NCBI RefSeq assembly: GCF_022808775.1
Contig: NZ_JAKZLA010000003.1
Coordinates: forward strand, 372,001 to 436,000
DNA: 64,000 nt
Source of the DNA: Geothrix terrae
GTDB lineage: Bacteria; Acidobacteriota; Holophagae; Holophagales; Holophagaceae
Reading direction: 5' to 3'
Shown here: one piece after another, positions 16,878 through 26,148 of the stretch
Position numbering within the stretch: position 1 is the first letter of the stretch
How the letters are laid out: each line of letters begins with the position of its first letter
The notes under the pieces: generated by a model
Seen by the model: only the letters and a program-made list of their open reading frames with translations
Told to the model about the DNA's origin: nothing
The model's database searches: none
Position numbers and translations under genes: made by a program

Positions 16878-16962
16878 CCAAGAGACCCGCTGCTATGGCG
16901 CGCTCGCACGGCGCTCCTCGAGCGGCGACGCAAGACCTTGTCAGGCGCGCCTCGCCATCAGA

Positions 16963-17520
16963 TCAGTCCTTCGGCACCCACTGGATGTCGGCCACGCCGG
17001 CGGTGGCGTTCTCGGCGCGGGCGAGGGCGAAGAGCCAGTCGCTGAGGCGGTTCAGGTAGGCCAGGACGGAGGGATTCAGCGGCTCCTCGTGGGTGAGGGC
17101 CACCACCTCGCGCTCGGCCCGGCGGCAGACCGTGCGGGCCAGGTGGGCGTGGGCGGAGGCGGACGTGCCGCCCGGCAGTACGAAGGCCGTCATGGGCGGC
17201 GCCAGCGCCGTGAGGCGGTCGATGTCCGCCTCCATGTCCGCCAGGGTCCAGGTGGGAGCGCTCATGCGGGCCCCCAGCAGCTCCTGGCGGTTGGCGGGCG
17301 TGGCCAGGATGGCCCCCAGCACGAAGAGGTCGTGCTGGATGCGCTGGAGGGTCTCCTGCGTGGCACAGGGAGCCGTGGCATGGAGCAGCAGGAGGCCCAT
17401 GACGCTGTTCAGCTCATCCAGCGTGCCGTAGGCCACCAGGCGCAGGTGGGACTTGCTGACCCGCTCCCCGCCGAAGAGCCCTGAGGAACCGTCGTCGCCC
17501 GTGCGCGTGTAGAGCCTCAT
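16963..17520 (-). CDS. Cob(I)yrinic acid a,c-diamide adenosyltransferase, PduO type
   Basis: 185 aa. It transfers the adenosyl group of ATP to cob(I)alamin to make coenzyme B12. The N-terminal ATP-binding motif (RLYTRTGDDGSSGLFGGE, residues 2-19) and the C-terminal GTSASAHAHLARTVCRRAER helix are those of the PduO/MMAB (PF01923) family, distinct from CobA. It lies 39 nt after pyrE on the same strand and may end the leuS-cysteine synthase-pyrE transcript. No cobalamin riboswitch is visible upstream. Confidence 0.9.
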   Translation of the reverse strand: MRLYTRTGDDGSSGLFGGERVSKSHLRLVAYGTLDELNSVMGLLLLHATAPCATQETLQRIQHDLFVLGAILATPANRQELLGARMSAPTWTLADMEADIDRLTALAPPMTAFVLPGGTSASAHAHLARTVCRRAEREVVALTHEEPLNPSVLAYLNRLSDWLFALARAENATAGVADIQWVPKD

Positions 17521-17559
17521 GATCGGACCTCGATAAACAGGGACAGGATGAGTCGGCGC

Positions 17560-18201
17560 CTACGCCCCGCCGCGGGCGCGGCTCCAGGCCACGGTGTCGG
17601 TGCGCCAGTCCGCCAGGGCGGCTAGGCCGGTGGCATCCAGGAGGCCACGATGTTCGGCCTCCTCGGACAGCACCTGGAAGGAGCCGAGCACCTCGAACGG
17701 GATGTGCGCCGAGGCGAAAGCCCGCTCCGCCTGGGGCAGGCCGTAGCTGAAGAGGGCCAGCACCGCCGGCACCTCGGCGCCCTCGGCCCGGAGCGCGTCC
17801 GCGCACTTGAGGCTGGACATGCCCGTGGAGATCAGGTCCTCGATGAGCACCGCGCGGTGCCCCTTGGCCAGGGGGCCCTCCACCTGGCGGCCCATGCCGT
17901 GGTTCTTGGGCGTGGGACGCACGTAGGCCATGGGCAGGCCCAGGCGATCCGCCACCATGGCCGCCCAGGGCACGCCCGCGGTGGCCGCCCCGGCCACGAG
18001 CGTCGGGGCGAAGCTGGCGGTCCGGGCCGCCAGGGCCGCCACGATCTGGCCGCGGGCCTCGGGGAAGCCCAGCAACTGCCGGTTGTCGCAGTAGATGGGC
18101 GCCTTCAGGCCGCTGGCCCAGGTGAAGGGGTCCAGGGGCTGGAGGCGCACGGCGCCGGCGTCCAGCAGGCAGGCGGCGAGATCCCGGGGCGAGAGGGGCA
18201 T
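17560..18201 (-). CDS. pyrE: Orotate phosphoribosyltransferase
   Basis: 213 aa. It converts orotate and PRPP to orotidine 5'-phosphate in de novo pyrimidine synthesis. The PRPP-binding loop is AVLIEDLISTGMSS at 117-130, and the catalytic-loop region PTPKNHGMGRQVEG at 97-109 matches OPRT proteins (K99, H101). The start overlaps the stop of the cysteine synthase gene by one base (TGATG), implying translational coupling. Confidence 0.93.
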   Translation of the reverse strand: MPLSPRDLAACLLDAGAVRLQPLDPFTWASGLKAPIYCDNRQLLGFPEARGQIVAALAARTASFAPTLVAGAATAGVPWAAMVADRLGLPMAYVRPTPKNHGMGRQVEGPLAKGHRAVLIEDLISTGMSSLKCADALRAEGAEVPAVLALFSYGLPQAERAFASAHIPFEVLGSFQVLSEEAEHRGLLDATGLAALADWRTDTVAWSRARGGA

Positions 18202-19139
18202 CAGATCTCCAGGTCGGCCACGGGCTGCTTGGACATGTAGCGCTCGGCCCCGTCGGGGAAGAGCGTCACCACCCGGGAACCGGCGGGCAGGGTCTTCGCG
18301 AACTCGCGGGCAGCCCAGGCGTTGGCGCCCGCGGAGGCGCCCACCAGGCAGCCCTCGGTGGCGATGAGCTCCCGGGCCGTGGCCAGGCTGTCGGCGTCCG
18401 CCACGTCGATGATGCGGTCCGCCAGGGAGAGGTCGAGGCTCGCGGGGATGAAGCCGTTGCCCACCCCCTCCACCACCCACTCGCCCACGGGGGCCCCGCA
18501 GTAGACGGAGCCCACGGGCTGCACCACCACGGCCTTGAGGGCGGGGTTCTTCTCCTTCAGGTAGCGGGCGATGCCTGTGAAGGTGCCGCCGCTGCCCGCG
18601 CCCAGCACCACGGCATCCACGCGGCCCTCCATCTGCTGCCAGATCTCCGGTCCCGTGGTGGCGTAGTGGCTGTCGGGATTGCTGGGATTGTCGAACTGCT
18701 GGGGCACGAAGGCGTGGGGAATGCTCGCCGCCAGCTCCTGGCACTTGGCGATGGCACCCTTCATGCCCTGCTCCTTGGGGATGAGCACCAGCTCGGCGCC
18801 CAGGGCCTTCATGAGCATCATCTTCTCGCGGCTGTACTTCGTCGGCACGCAGAGGATGCAGCGGTAGCCGAGCGCCTTGGCCGCGATGGCCAGGCCCACC
18901 CCGGTGTTGCCGGCGGTGGGCTCGATGATGGTGCTCACGCCGGGCTTGATCTGGCCGAGCGCCTCCGCGGCCTTGATCATCCCCACGCCGATGCGGTCCT
19001 TCACGCTGCCGCCGGGGTTCAGGTACTCGAGCTTGGAGAAGAGCTGGAGGCCCGGCGCGAAGCGGGTCAGGCGCAACAGGGGGGTGTTCCCCACCAGGTC
19101 CAGGACGGTGTCGACGACGGGGGGGAGGGTCTTTGCCAC
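18201..19139 (-). CDS. PLP-dependent cysteine synthase / cystathionine beta-synthase family protein
   Basis: 312 aa. Fold-type II PLP enzyme that replaces the acetyl group of O-acetylserine (or the serine hydroxyl) with a thiol. Visible motifs are VGNTPLLRL at the N-terminus, the PLP lysine in NPGGSVKDRIG, the phosphate/substrate loop EPTAGNTGVGLA and the PLP-phosphate loop GAGSGGTFTG. The EPTAGNTG form is seen in MccA/CBS-like members, so it could act in reverse transsulfuration rather than be classical CysK. It lies 4 nt downstream of leuS and one base over pyrE. Confidence 0.88.
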   Translation of the reverse strand: MAKTLPPVVDTVLDLVGNTPLLRLTRFAPGLQLFSKLEYLNPGGSVKDRIGVGMIKAAEALGQIKPGVSTIIEPTAGNTGVGLAIAAKALGYRCILCVPTKYSREKMMLMKALGAELVLIPKEQGMKGAIAKCQELAASIPHAFVPQQFDNPSNPDSHYATTGPEIWQQMEGRVDAVVLGAGSGGTFTGIARYLKEKNPALKAVVVQPVGSVYCGAPVGEWVVEGVGNGFIPASLDLSLADRIIDVADADSLATARELIATEGCLVGASAGANAWAAREFAKTLPAGSRVVTLFPDGAERYMSKQPVADLEI

Positions 19140-19143
19140 GGAA

Positions 19144-21570
19144 TCAGCCTTTCACCACGATGCTCACGAGCTTGCCGCCCGGAGGAAGGACCACTTTCAC
19201 GATTTCCTTGCCGGCCAGGTGGGGCTGGGCTTCGGCGCAGGCCAGGGCCGCCTCGCGGCGCTGCTCCTCACCGGCGTGGACCGGCACGGTGATGCGGCCG
19301 CGCACCTTGCCGTTCACCTGCACCACCACCAGCACCTCGTCGGCCTCCAGGAAGGCGGGATCCGCCTCGGGCCAGGCGGCCTGCATGCAGAGACCGGCCT
19401 TGCCGAGCTGGTTCCAGAGCTGCTCGGCCAGGTGGGGCGCCACGGGCGACATCATCCGCACGAAGGCATCGAGGGCATGCTGCAGTACGGCCCCGCGGTG
19501 CGGCGCGTCCGCCGGCAGGTCGCCCAGCGCGTTGGACAGCTCCATGAGGCCCGAGACCACGGTGTTGAACTGGTAGCGGCGCTCCAGGTCGTCTGTGAGC
19601 CGGGCGATGGTCTGGTTGAGCTTGATGAGGAGGGCCTTCTCCGCAGGCGCCAGCTGGTCCTTGGCGGGCAGCGCCTCGCCCGTGACCCCGTGATCTTCGA
19701 CCATGCGGGTGACGCGCTTGAGGAAGCGGCTGGCCCCCTCGATGCCCTCGAAGCCCGTCCAGTCGATCTCCTTCTCGATGGGCGCGGCGAAGATCATGAA
19801 GAGCCGCAGTGCATCCGCGCCGTACTTCGAGATGACCTCGTCGGGATCCACGATGTTGCCCTTGGACTTGCTCATCTTCGAGCCATCCTTCAGCACCATG
19901 CCCTGGCAGATGAGCTTCTGGAAGGGCTCAGGGCCCGAGGCCAGGCCGAGGTCGCGCAGCACCTTGTAGAAGAAGCGGGCGTAGATGAGATGCATGGTGG
20001 CGTGCTCGATGCCGCCCACGTAGAGGTCCACGGGCATCCAGGCGTCGCTCTCGGCCTTGGCGAAGGGCAGCTCCGTGTTCTTGGGATCCAGGTAGCGCAG
20101 CCAGTACCAGCTGCTGTCCACGAAGGTATCCATCGTGTCGGTCTCGCGCCGGGCAGGCTTTCCGCAGACCGGGCAGACACAATCGAGGAATGATCTCGAC
20201 GTGGTGAGGGGCGAGGGGCCGTGGCCGGTGAAGGCCACGTCCTCGGGCAGCCGCACGGGCAGGTTCTCGGGCTTCTCGGGAACGACCCCGCAGGCATCGC
20301 AATGCACGGTGGGAATGGGTGTGCCCCAGTAGCGCTGGCGGCTGAGGCCCCAGTCCTTGAGCTTGTAGGTGGTCGTCTTCTCGGCGCGGGCGCCGAGCTT
20401 GGCGATCATGGCAGTCACGGCGTCTTCGCTCTTCATGCCCGTGAACTCACCGCTGTTCACCAGGGTGCCGAGATCCCACTCGCTTTCCGATTCGATGACC
20501 TGGGGAATGGGCAGGCCGTATTTCCTCGCGAACTCGTGGTCCCGCTCGTCGTGGGCGGGAACGCCCATGACCGCGCCCGTGCCGTAGTCCATGAGCACGT
20601 AGTTGGCGGCGAAGACCGGCACCTTCTCGCCCGTGAAGGGGTGGATCACGGAGAGGGCCGTGCGGTGGCCCAGCTTCACGTCGCTGGTGAGGCGCTCCTC
20701 GCGGCTCACGGAGGCCACCTGGTCGCAGAAGGCCTTCAGGGCCGCATCGGTCTCGGCGGCCTTCTCGATGGCGGGATGCTCGGTGCTGAGGGCCATGAAC
20801 GTGACGCCGAAGAGGGTGTCCAGGCGCGTGGTGAAGACTTCGATCCGGCCATCCCCTTCCAGGTCAAAGGCCAGGCGCGCGCCCTCGGAGCGGCCGATCC
20901 AGTTGCGCTGCATGGTCTTCACGTTCTCGGGCCAGTCGAGGCCGTCCAGGCACTCGAGCAGCTCATCCGCGTACTTCGTCGTCTTGAAGAAGTACTGCTC
21001 CAGGGGCTTCTGGACGACGGGGAAGCCCGTGCGCTCGTCCTTGCCATCCACCACCTGCTCGTTGGCCAGCACCGTGCCCAGCGCCTCGCACCAGTTCACG
21101 GTGCGCATGGCGCGGAACACGTCGCCCGCCTCCCACATCTTGAGGAAGAGCCACTGGTTCCAGCGGTAGTAGTCGTCCTGGAAGCTGGCGATCTCGCGGT
21201 CCCAGTCGTAGCTGATGCCCATCTTCTGGATCTGGCCCTTCATCTCCTCGATGTTCTTGCGGGTCCAGATGGCGGGGTGGATGCCGTGCTTGATGGCGGC
21301 GTTCTCCGCCGGGAGGCCGAAGCTGTCCCAGCCGAGGGGGTGCATGACCTCAAAGCCCTTCATGCGGCGGAAGCGGGCCGTCACGTCACCCAGGGTGTAG
21401 TTGCGCACATGCCCCATGTGGATGCGGCCGCTGGGGTAGGGCAGCATCACCAGCATGTAGAAGGTCTTCGACCCGGGCAGCAGCTCCGAGGCCCGCTTGG
21501 CGTGGAAGGCGCCGGACTCGAGCCAGCGGCGCTGGATCTCGGGTTCCTGGGTCAGGGGCTGGAAGGGCAT
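19144..21570 (-). CDS. leuS: Leucyl-tRNA synthetase
   Basis: 808 aa, within the bacterial LeuRS range. It charges tRNA-Leu. The class I HIGH motif reads HMGH at 51-54 (PYPSGRIHMGHVRNY), the KMSKS loop KMSKSK is at about 565-570, and an editing domain containing GTGAVMGVPAHDERD lies between. Cys pairs near the zinc-ribbon position (CDACG, CPVCGK) are present. It heads the minus-strand leuS-cysteine synthase-pyrE group; the divergent spacer to the M20 gene (21571-21721) has no obvious T-box or other leader. Confidence 0.96.
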   Translation of the reverse strand: MPFQPLTQEPEIQRRWLESGAFHAKRASELLPGSKTFYMLVMLPYPSGRIHMGHVRNYTLGDVTARFRRMKGFEVMHPLGWDSFGLPAENAAIKHGIHPAIWTRKNIEEMKGQIQKMGISYDWDREIASFQDDYYRWNQWLFLKMWEAGDVFRAMRTVNWCEALGTVLANEQVVDGKDERTGFPVVQKPLEQYFFKTTKYADELLECLDGLDWPENVKTMQRNWIGRSEGARLAFDLEGDGRIEVFTTRLDTLFGVTFMALSTEHPAIEKAAETDAALKAFCDQVASVSREERLTSDVKLGHRTALSVIHPFTGEKVPVFAANYVLMDYGTGAVMGVPAHDERDHEFARKYGLPIPQVIESESEWDLGTLVNSGEFTGMKSEDAVTAMIAKLGARAEKTTTYKLKDWGLSRQRYWGTPIPTVHCDACGVVPEKPENLPVRLPEDVAFTGHGPSPLTTSRSFLDCVCPVCGKPARRETDTMDTFVDSSWYWLRYLDPKNTELPFAKAESDAWMPVDLYVGGIEHATMHLIYARFFYKVLRDLGLASGPEPFQKLICQGMVLKDGSKMSKSKGNIVDPDEVISKYGADALRLFMIFAAPIEKEIDWTGFEGIEGASRFLKRVTRMVEDHGVTGEALPAKDQLAPAEKALLIKLNQTIARLTDDLERRYQFNTVVSGLMELSNALGDLPADAPHRGAVLQHALDAFVRMMSPVAPHLAEQLWNQLGKAGLCMQAAWPEADPAFLEADEVLVVVQVNGKVRGRITVPVHAGEEQRREAALACAEAQPHLAGKEIVKVVLPPGGKLVSIVVKG

Positions 21571-21721
21571 GGCGAAACTCCGGTAGAACCCTTGATTCTA
21601 CAAGGAAACCTCCTCGCCTCCAGCCTCCGCATGGCGTCAGAAGCACGGACACGGCTCGCCCCATCGAATTCCCACCCTGGCCTGGAATCAGCGCAAGATA
21701 TCTGCCCACGGAGGGGCACCC

Positions 21722-22996
21722 ATGGACCCGCTGGCCAAGCTGCTCGATCCCCACCTGGACGCCCTCCTGCCGGAGCTGGAGGCGGTCTACAAGGACCTGC
21801 ACCACCACCCGGAGCTGTCCATGCAGGAGGTGCGCACCGCGAAGCTCGCGGCGGAGCACCTCACTCGGCACGGGTTCGAGGTGACCTCCGGCGTGGGCGG
21901 CACGGGCGTGGTGGGGCTCCTGCATAACGGCCCCGGGGCCACGGTGATGCTGCGGGCGGACATGGACGCCCTGCCCGTCACGGAAGCCACGGGCCTGCCC
22001 TACGCAAGCACGGCCAAGGCCACGAACGACGAGGGTGTGGAGGTGGGCGTGTCCCACGCCTGCGGCCACGACCTGCACGTGACCTGGCTCATGGGCGCGG
22101 CCCGCGTGCTCAGTGAGCACCGGGACCTCTGGCAGGGCACCCTCCTGGCCGTGTTCCAGCCGGGCGAAGAGGTCGCCCGCGGCGCCCAGGCCATGGTGGA
22201 CGACGGCATGACCACGCGCTTCCCCCGCCCCGACGTCATCCTGGCCCAGCACGTGATGGTGGGGGCGGCGGGCACGGTGGGCACCCGCAGCGGCACCATC
22301 CTCTCGGCCGGGGACAGCCTCAAGGTCCGGCTTTTCGGGCGAGGGTCTCACGGCTCCCAGCCCCAGACCTCCATCGATCCCGTGGTCATGGCGGCCTCCA
22401 CCGTCCTGCGGCTCCAGACCATCGTCTCCCGCGAGGTGGGGCCCCTGGACAGCGCGGTGCTGACCATCGGCTCGCTCCAGGCCGGCACCAAGGAGAACAT
22501 CATCCCCGAGGAAGCCACCCTCAAGCTGAACATCCGCACCTACGACGAGGGCGTCCGCGACCACGTCCTGACCGCGGTGAAGCGGATCTGCCGGGCGGAG
22601 TGCGCGGCCTCGAACGCCCCGCAGGAGCCCGAGTTCACCCCCCTGAACAGCTATCCCATGACCGTGAACGACGCGGAAGCCACGGCGCGGGTGGCGAAGG
22701 CCTTCCGGGCCCAGTTCGGCGAGGGGGCCTACGAGACGGCGCCCGCCGCGGCCAGCGAAGACTTCAGCCTCTTCGGCCGCGCCTGGAAGGTGCCCTACGT
22801 GTTCTGGATCGTGGGGGGCACCGATCCCGAGGTCCACGCCAGGGCGAAGGCCGACGGGCAGATCAACCGCCTTCCCAGCAACCATTCGTCGCGGTACGCC
22901 CCCGTGCTGCATCCCACCCTGAAGACCGGCCTGCAGGCCATGCTGGCCGCGGCCGGGGCCTGGCTCGGCCCCGAGGAGCCCACCAGCCATGCCTGA
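21722..22996 (+). CDS. M20 family amidohydrolase (carboxypeptidase/aminoacylase type)
   Basis: 424 aa. Dinuclear metal amidohydrolase of the M20D type that cleaves N-acyl or small peptide bonds. Metal and catalytic motifs visible are ADMDALPVTE, HACGHDLHVTW and the PGEEVARGAQAM region with the catalytic Glu. A dimerisation domain with GDSLKVRLFGRGSHGSQP follows, and the end EDFSLFG supplies another ligand. Its stop overlaps the start of the next gene by 8 nt, so the two are coupled. Substrate unknown. Confidence 0.88.
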   Translation: MDPLAKLLDPHLDALLPELEAVYKDLHHHPELSMQEVRTAKLAAEHLTRHGFEVTSGVGGTGVVGLLHNGPGATVMLRADMDALPVTEATGLPYASTAKATNDEGVEVGVSHACGHDLHVTWLMGAARVLSEHRDLWQGTLLAVFQPGEEVARGAQAMVDDGMTTRFPRPDVILAQHVMVGAAGTVGTRSGTILSAGDSLKVRLFGRGSHGSQPQTSIDPVVMAASTVLRLQTIVSREVGPLDSAVLTIGSLQAGTKENIIPEEATLKLNIRTYDEGVRDHVLTAVKRICRAECAASNAPQEPEFTPLNSYPMTVNDAEATARVAKAFRAQFGEGAYETAPAAASEDFSLFGRAWKVPYVFWIVGGTDPEVHARAKADGQINRLPSNHSSRYAPVLHPTLKTGLQAMLAAAGAWLGPEEPTSHA

Positions 22997-23612
22997 GCAC
23001 GCGCTCTTCGAGTTCCTCGATCTGGCGGGCATCTTCGTCTTCGCCATCAGCGGCGCCGCGGCGGCCCGGGAGCGGGACCTGGACCTGTTCGGCATCGTGG
23101 CCCTGGCCTTCGTCACTGCCTGCGGCGGCGGCATCGTGCGCGACCTCTGTCTCGGCGCCCTGCCCCCCGTGGGCCTGGCGGACTGGCGCTACCTGGCCTG
23201 CGCCACCCTGGGCGCCTTCGCCACCCTCGGCGCCTATGGCTGGGTGCGGCGCCTGCGCTACCCGGTGCTCCTCTTCGACGCGGTGGGGATGGCCATGTTC
23301 GCCGTGGCGGGCACCCAGAAGGCGCTGGGGATGGGCCGCAACGCCGAGACCGCCGTCCTCCTGGGGATGATGACCGCTGTGGGCGGCGGCATCCTCCGCG
23401 ACATGCTGCTCAGCCGGGTGGCCGTGGTGCTGGAGCGGGAGATCTACGCCTCCGCGGCCCTGCTGGGCTCGCTGCTGGTGGTGGTGGGCGATCACTTCCG
23501 GTGGGGTCCGGCCGGGACCACCTGGCCGGGCCTCCTGGCCTGTTTCGGGCTGCGCTACCTCTCGCTGCGCTTCGGCTGGAACATGCCCCGCTTCGGGCGG
23601 CGGGCCGCCTGA
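22989..23612 (+). CDS. UPF0126/TRIC-type inner-membrane protein
   Basis: 207 aa, with about seven hydrophobic segments. The two Gly-rich repeats ACGGGIVRDLCLG and AVGGGILRDMLLS are the hallmark of the UPF0126 (YicG/TRIC cation-channel) family, a two-fold pseudo-repeat. Structural work on related proteins indicates trimeric cation channels; the physiological role in bacteria is unclear. It overlaps the M20 gene by 8 nt and is convergent with aconitase, whose stop is 6 nt away. Confidence 0.9.
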   Translation: MPEHALFEFLDLAGIFVFAISGAAAARERDLDLFGIVALAFVTACGGGIVRDLCLGALPPVGLADWRYLACATLGAFATLGAYGWVRRLRYPVLLFDAVGMAMFAVAGTQKALGMGRNAETAVLLGMMTAVGGGILRDMLLSRVAVVLEREIYASAALLGSLLVVVGDHFRWGPAGTTWPGLLACFGLRYLSLRFGWNMPRFGRRAA

Positions 23613-23618
23613 GGGAGT

Positions 23619-25871
23619 CTACTGCCGGGTCCTGCCCATGAGGTTCAGGGCCGAGCCGGCCTTGAACCAGGCGATCTGCCCTTCGTTGAAGGTGTGGTTC
23701 AGGGGGATCCGGTCCTCGCGGCCATCCGCGTGCGTCGCCACCAGGGTGAGGGGCTTGCCGGGCGCGAAGGTGGTGAGCCCCTGGATGGCGAGGCGGTCAT
23801 CCTCCAGGAGCTTGTCGTAGTCCTTGGGGTCGGCGAAGGTGAGGGGCAGCATGCCCTGCTTCTTGAGGTTCGTCTCGTGGATGCGGGCGAAGCTCTTCAC
23901 GATGATGGCGCGGCCGCCCAGGTGGCGGGGCTCCATGGCGGCGTGCTCGCGGCTGGAGCCTTCACCGTAGTTCTCGTCGCCGATGACCACCCAGTCGACG
24001 CCTGCGGCCTTGTAGGCCCGGGCCACCTTGGGCACCTCGTCGGTGGCACCGGTGAGCAGGTTCTTCACGCGGTTGACCGAACCATTGAAGGCATTGGTGG
24101 CGCCGATGAGGAGGTTGTTGCTGATGTTGTCCAGGTGCCCCCGGAACCGCAGCCAGGGCCCGGCGGCGGAGATGTGGTCGGTGGTGCACTTGCCTTGGGC
24201 CTTGATGAGGATGCGCAGATCCGCCAGGTCCCTGCCCTCCCAGGCCTTGAAGGGTTCCAGCTTCTGGAGGCGCTGGCTGGCGGGATCGATCTTCACGTCG
24301 ATGCGGTGCCGGTCCGAGGGTGGCGCCTGGTAGGTGGCCTGGCCGGGGTCGTAGCCCTTCTTCGGCAGGCTGTCGCCGCTGGGCGGCACCAGCTTGAAGG
24401 GCTTGCCATCGGCCCCGGTGAGGGCGTCCGTCTCGGGATTGAAGGTGAGGCGGCCCGCCAGCACGAAGGCCGTGACGATCTCTGGCGAGGCCACGAAGGC
24501 GCAGGTCTCGGGGTTGGCGTCGTTCCGGGCGGCGAAGTTGCGGTTGAAGCTCGTGATGATGGAGTTCCGCTCGCCCTTCTGGATGTCGTGGCGCTTCCAC
24601 TGGCCGATGCAGGGGCCGCAGGCGTTGGCGAGCACGGTGCCACCCACCTGCGTGAAGATGGACATCTGCCCGTCGCGCTCGATGGTGGCGCGGATCTGCT
24701 CGCTGCCCGGCGTGATGGTGAAGGTGGACTTGGCCTTCACGCCGTGGTCCAGGGCCTGCTTCGCCACGCTGGCGGCCCGCTCCATGTCCTCGTAGCTGGA
24801 GTTGGTGCAGCTGCCGATGAGGCCCACCTTCAGCTCTTCCGGGTAGCCCTTCTCCTTCACGGCGGCGGCGAACTTCGACAGGGGCCAGGCCAGGTCCGGC
24901 GTGAAGGGGCCGTTGATGTGGGGTTCCAGCGTGCTGAGGTCGATCTCCACCACCTGGTCGTACTGGCAGCCTTCGTCGGCCTTCAGGTGCTCGGCGAAGC
25001 CCTCGGCCAGCGCCGCGATCTCGCCGCGGCGCGTGGCCCGCAGGTAGTCCGCCATGCGGTGGTTGAAGGGGAAGAGGCTCGTGGTGGCGCCAATCTCGGC
25101 ACCCATGTTGCAGATGGTGCCCATGCCCGTGCAGGAGATGGCGTCCACGCCAGGGCCGAAGTACTCCACGATGGCGCCGGTGCCGCCCTTCACCGTGAGG
25201 ATGCCCGCCAGCCTGAGGATGACGTCCTTGGGGGAGGTCCAGCCGCGGAAGGCGCCGGTGAGTTTCACGCCGATGAGCTTGGGCGCCTTCAGCTCCCAGG
25301 GCAGGCCCGCCATGACGTCCACGGCGTCCGCCCCGCCGACGCCGATGGCCACCATGCCCAGGCCGCCCGCGTTCGGCGTGTGCGAATCGGTGCCGATCAT
25401 GAGGCCGCCGGGGAAGGCGTAGGTCTCCAGCACAACCTGGTGGATGATGCCGCTGCCCGGCCGCCAGAAGCCCAGCCCGTACTTGTCGCACACGGTCGAC
25501 AGGAAGTCGTAGACCTCCTTGTTCTCGGTGTTGGCCCGGGCCAGGTCCGGGCTGGAGCCCACCTCGGCCTGGATGAGGTGGTCGCAGTGGACCGTGGAGG
25601 GCACGGCCACATCCGGCAGTCCCGAGGTCATGAACTGGAGGAGGGCCATCTGGGCCGTGGCATCCTGCATGGCCACGCGGTCGGGGCGCAGCTCCAGATA
25701 GCTCCTCCCCCGCAGGATCTCCGCCTGGTCCGGGTGGTCCAGGTGGCCGTAGACGATCTTCTCGGCCAGGGAGAGGGGCCGGTTCAGGCGCCGGCGCACG
25801 ACCTTCAGGTTGGCGGCCATGCGGTCGTAGACGGCCTTCACGAACGAGGGAGTGGATTCAATCTGCGCCAC
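23619..25871 (-). CDS. acn: Aconitate hydratase, mitochondrial type
   Basis: 750 aa. Isomerises citrate and isocitrate in the TCA cycle using a [4Fe-4S] cluster. Cluster ligands are visible in [11 protein letters not shown] and [10 protein letters not shown]. The order of segments ([21 protein letters not shown]-terminal swivel domain with [18 protein letters not shown]) matches mitochondrial-type aconitase. I chose GTG 25871 because AGGAGG (minus strand, 25885-25880) precedes it by 8 nt; the upstream ATG at 25946 has no such site and its extra residues do not resemble the family. The divergent spacer 25872-26148 shows nothing recognisable. Confidence 0.95.
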   Translation of the reverse strand: MAQIESTPSFVKAVYDRMAANLKVVRRRLNRPLSLAEKIVYGHLDHPDQAEILRGRSYLELRPDRVAMQDATAQMALLQFMTSGLPDVAVPSTVHCDHLIQAEVGSSPDLARANTENKEVYDFLSTVCDKYGLGFWRPGSGIIHQVVLETYAFPGGLMIGTDSHTPNAGGLGMVAIGVGGADAVDVMAGLPWELKAPKLIGVKLTGAFRGWTSPKDVILRLAGILTVKGGTGAIVEYFGPGVDAISCTGMGTICNMGAEIGATTSLFPFNHRMADYLRATRRGEIAALAEGFAEHLKADEGCQYDQVVEIDLSTLEPHINGPFTPDLAWPLSKFAAAVKEKGYPEELKVGLIGSCTNSSYEDMERAASVAKQALDHGVKAKSTFTITPGSEQIRATIERDGQMSIFTQVGGTVLANACGPCIGQWKRHDIQKGERNSIITSFNRNFAARNDANPETCAFVASPEIVTAFVLAGRLTFNPETDALTGADGKPFKLVPPSGDSLPKKGYDPGQATYQAPPSDRHRIDVKIDPASQRLQKLEPFKAWEGRDLADLRILIKAQGKCTTDHISAAGPWLRFRGHLDNISNNLLIGATNAFNGSVNRVKNLLTGATDEVPKVARAYKAAGVDWVVIGDENYGEGSSREHAAMEPRHLGGRAIIVKSFARIHETNLKKQGMLPLTFADPKDYDKLLEDDRLAIQGLTTFAPGKPLTLVATHADGREDRIPLNHTFNEGQIAWFKAGSALNLMGRTRQ

Positions 25872-26148
25872 GGCGGAACCCTCCTGGTCCCTGGGAGTGT
25901 AGTCCGATTCCACCGGATTCCAGCCATTTAGGATCGTTATTGTCATCGCGCGTTTTTCCCATCATTACCTCTGGCATGTTGAACATTTCAGGCGCAGGAT
26001 CAGAGGCGTGGAAGAGTCGATCCCGTCCGGGAATCCTCTGACGGCTGGCTTGGCCTTCCAACTTCGGCACCCTCCGGGGGTCCCATGAAAAGCAGTGCCA
26101 CACCAGTTCGAGGGACGGTTCGCCCGTCACTCTGAGAGGGATGCCGAG

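Noticed and set aside
21571-21721. T-box leader for leuS
   Set aside because: The spacer is short and shows no T-box consensus or specifier-loop structure.
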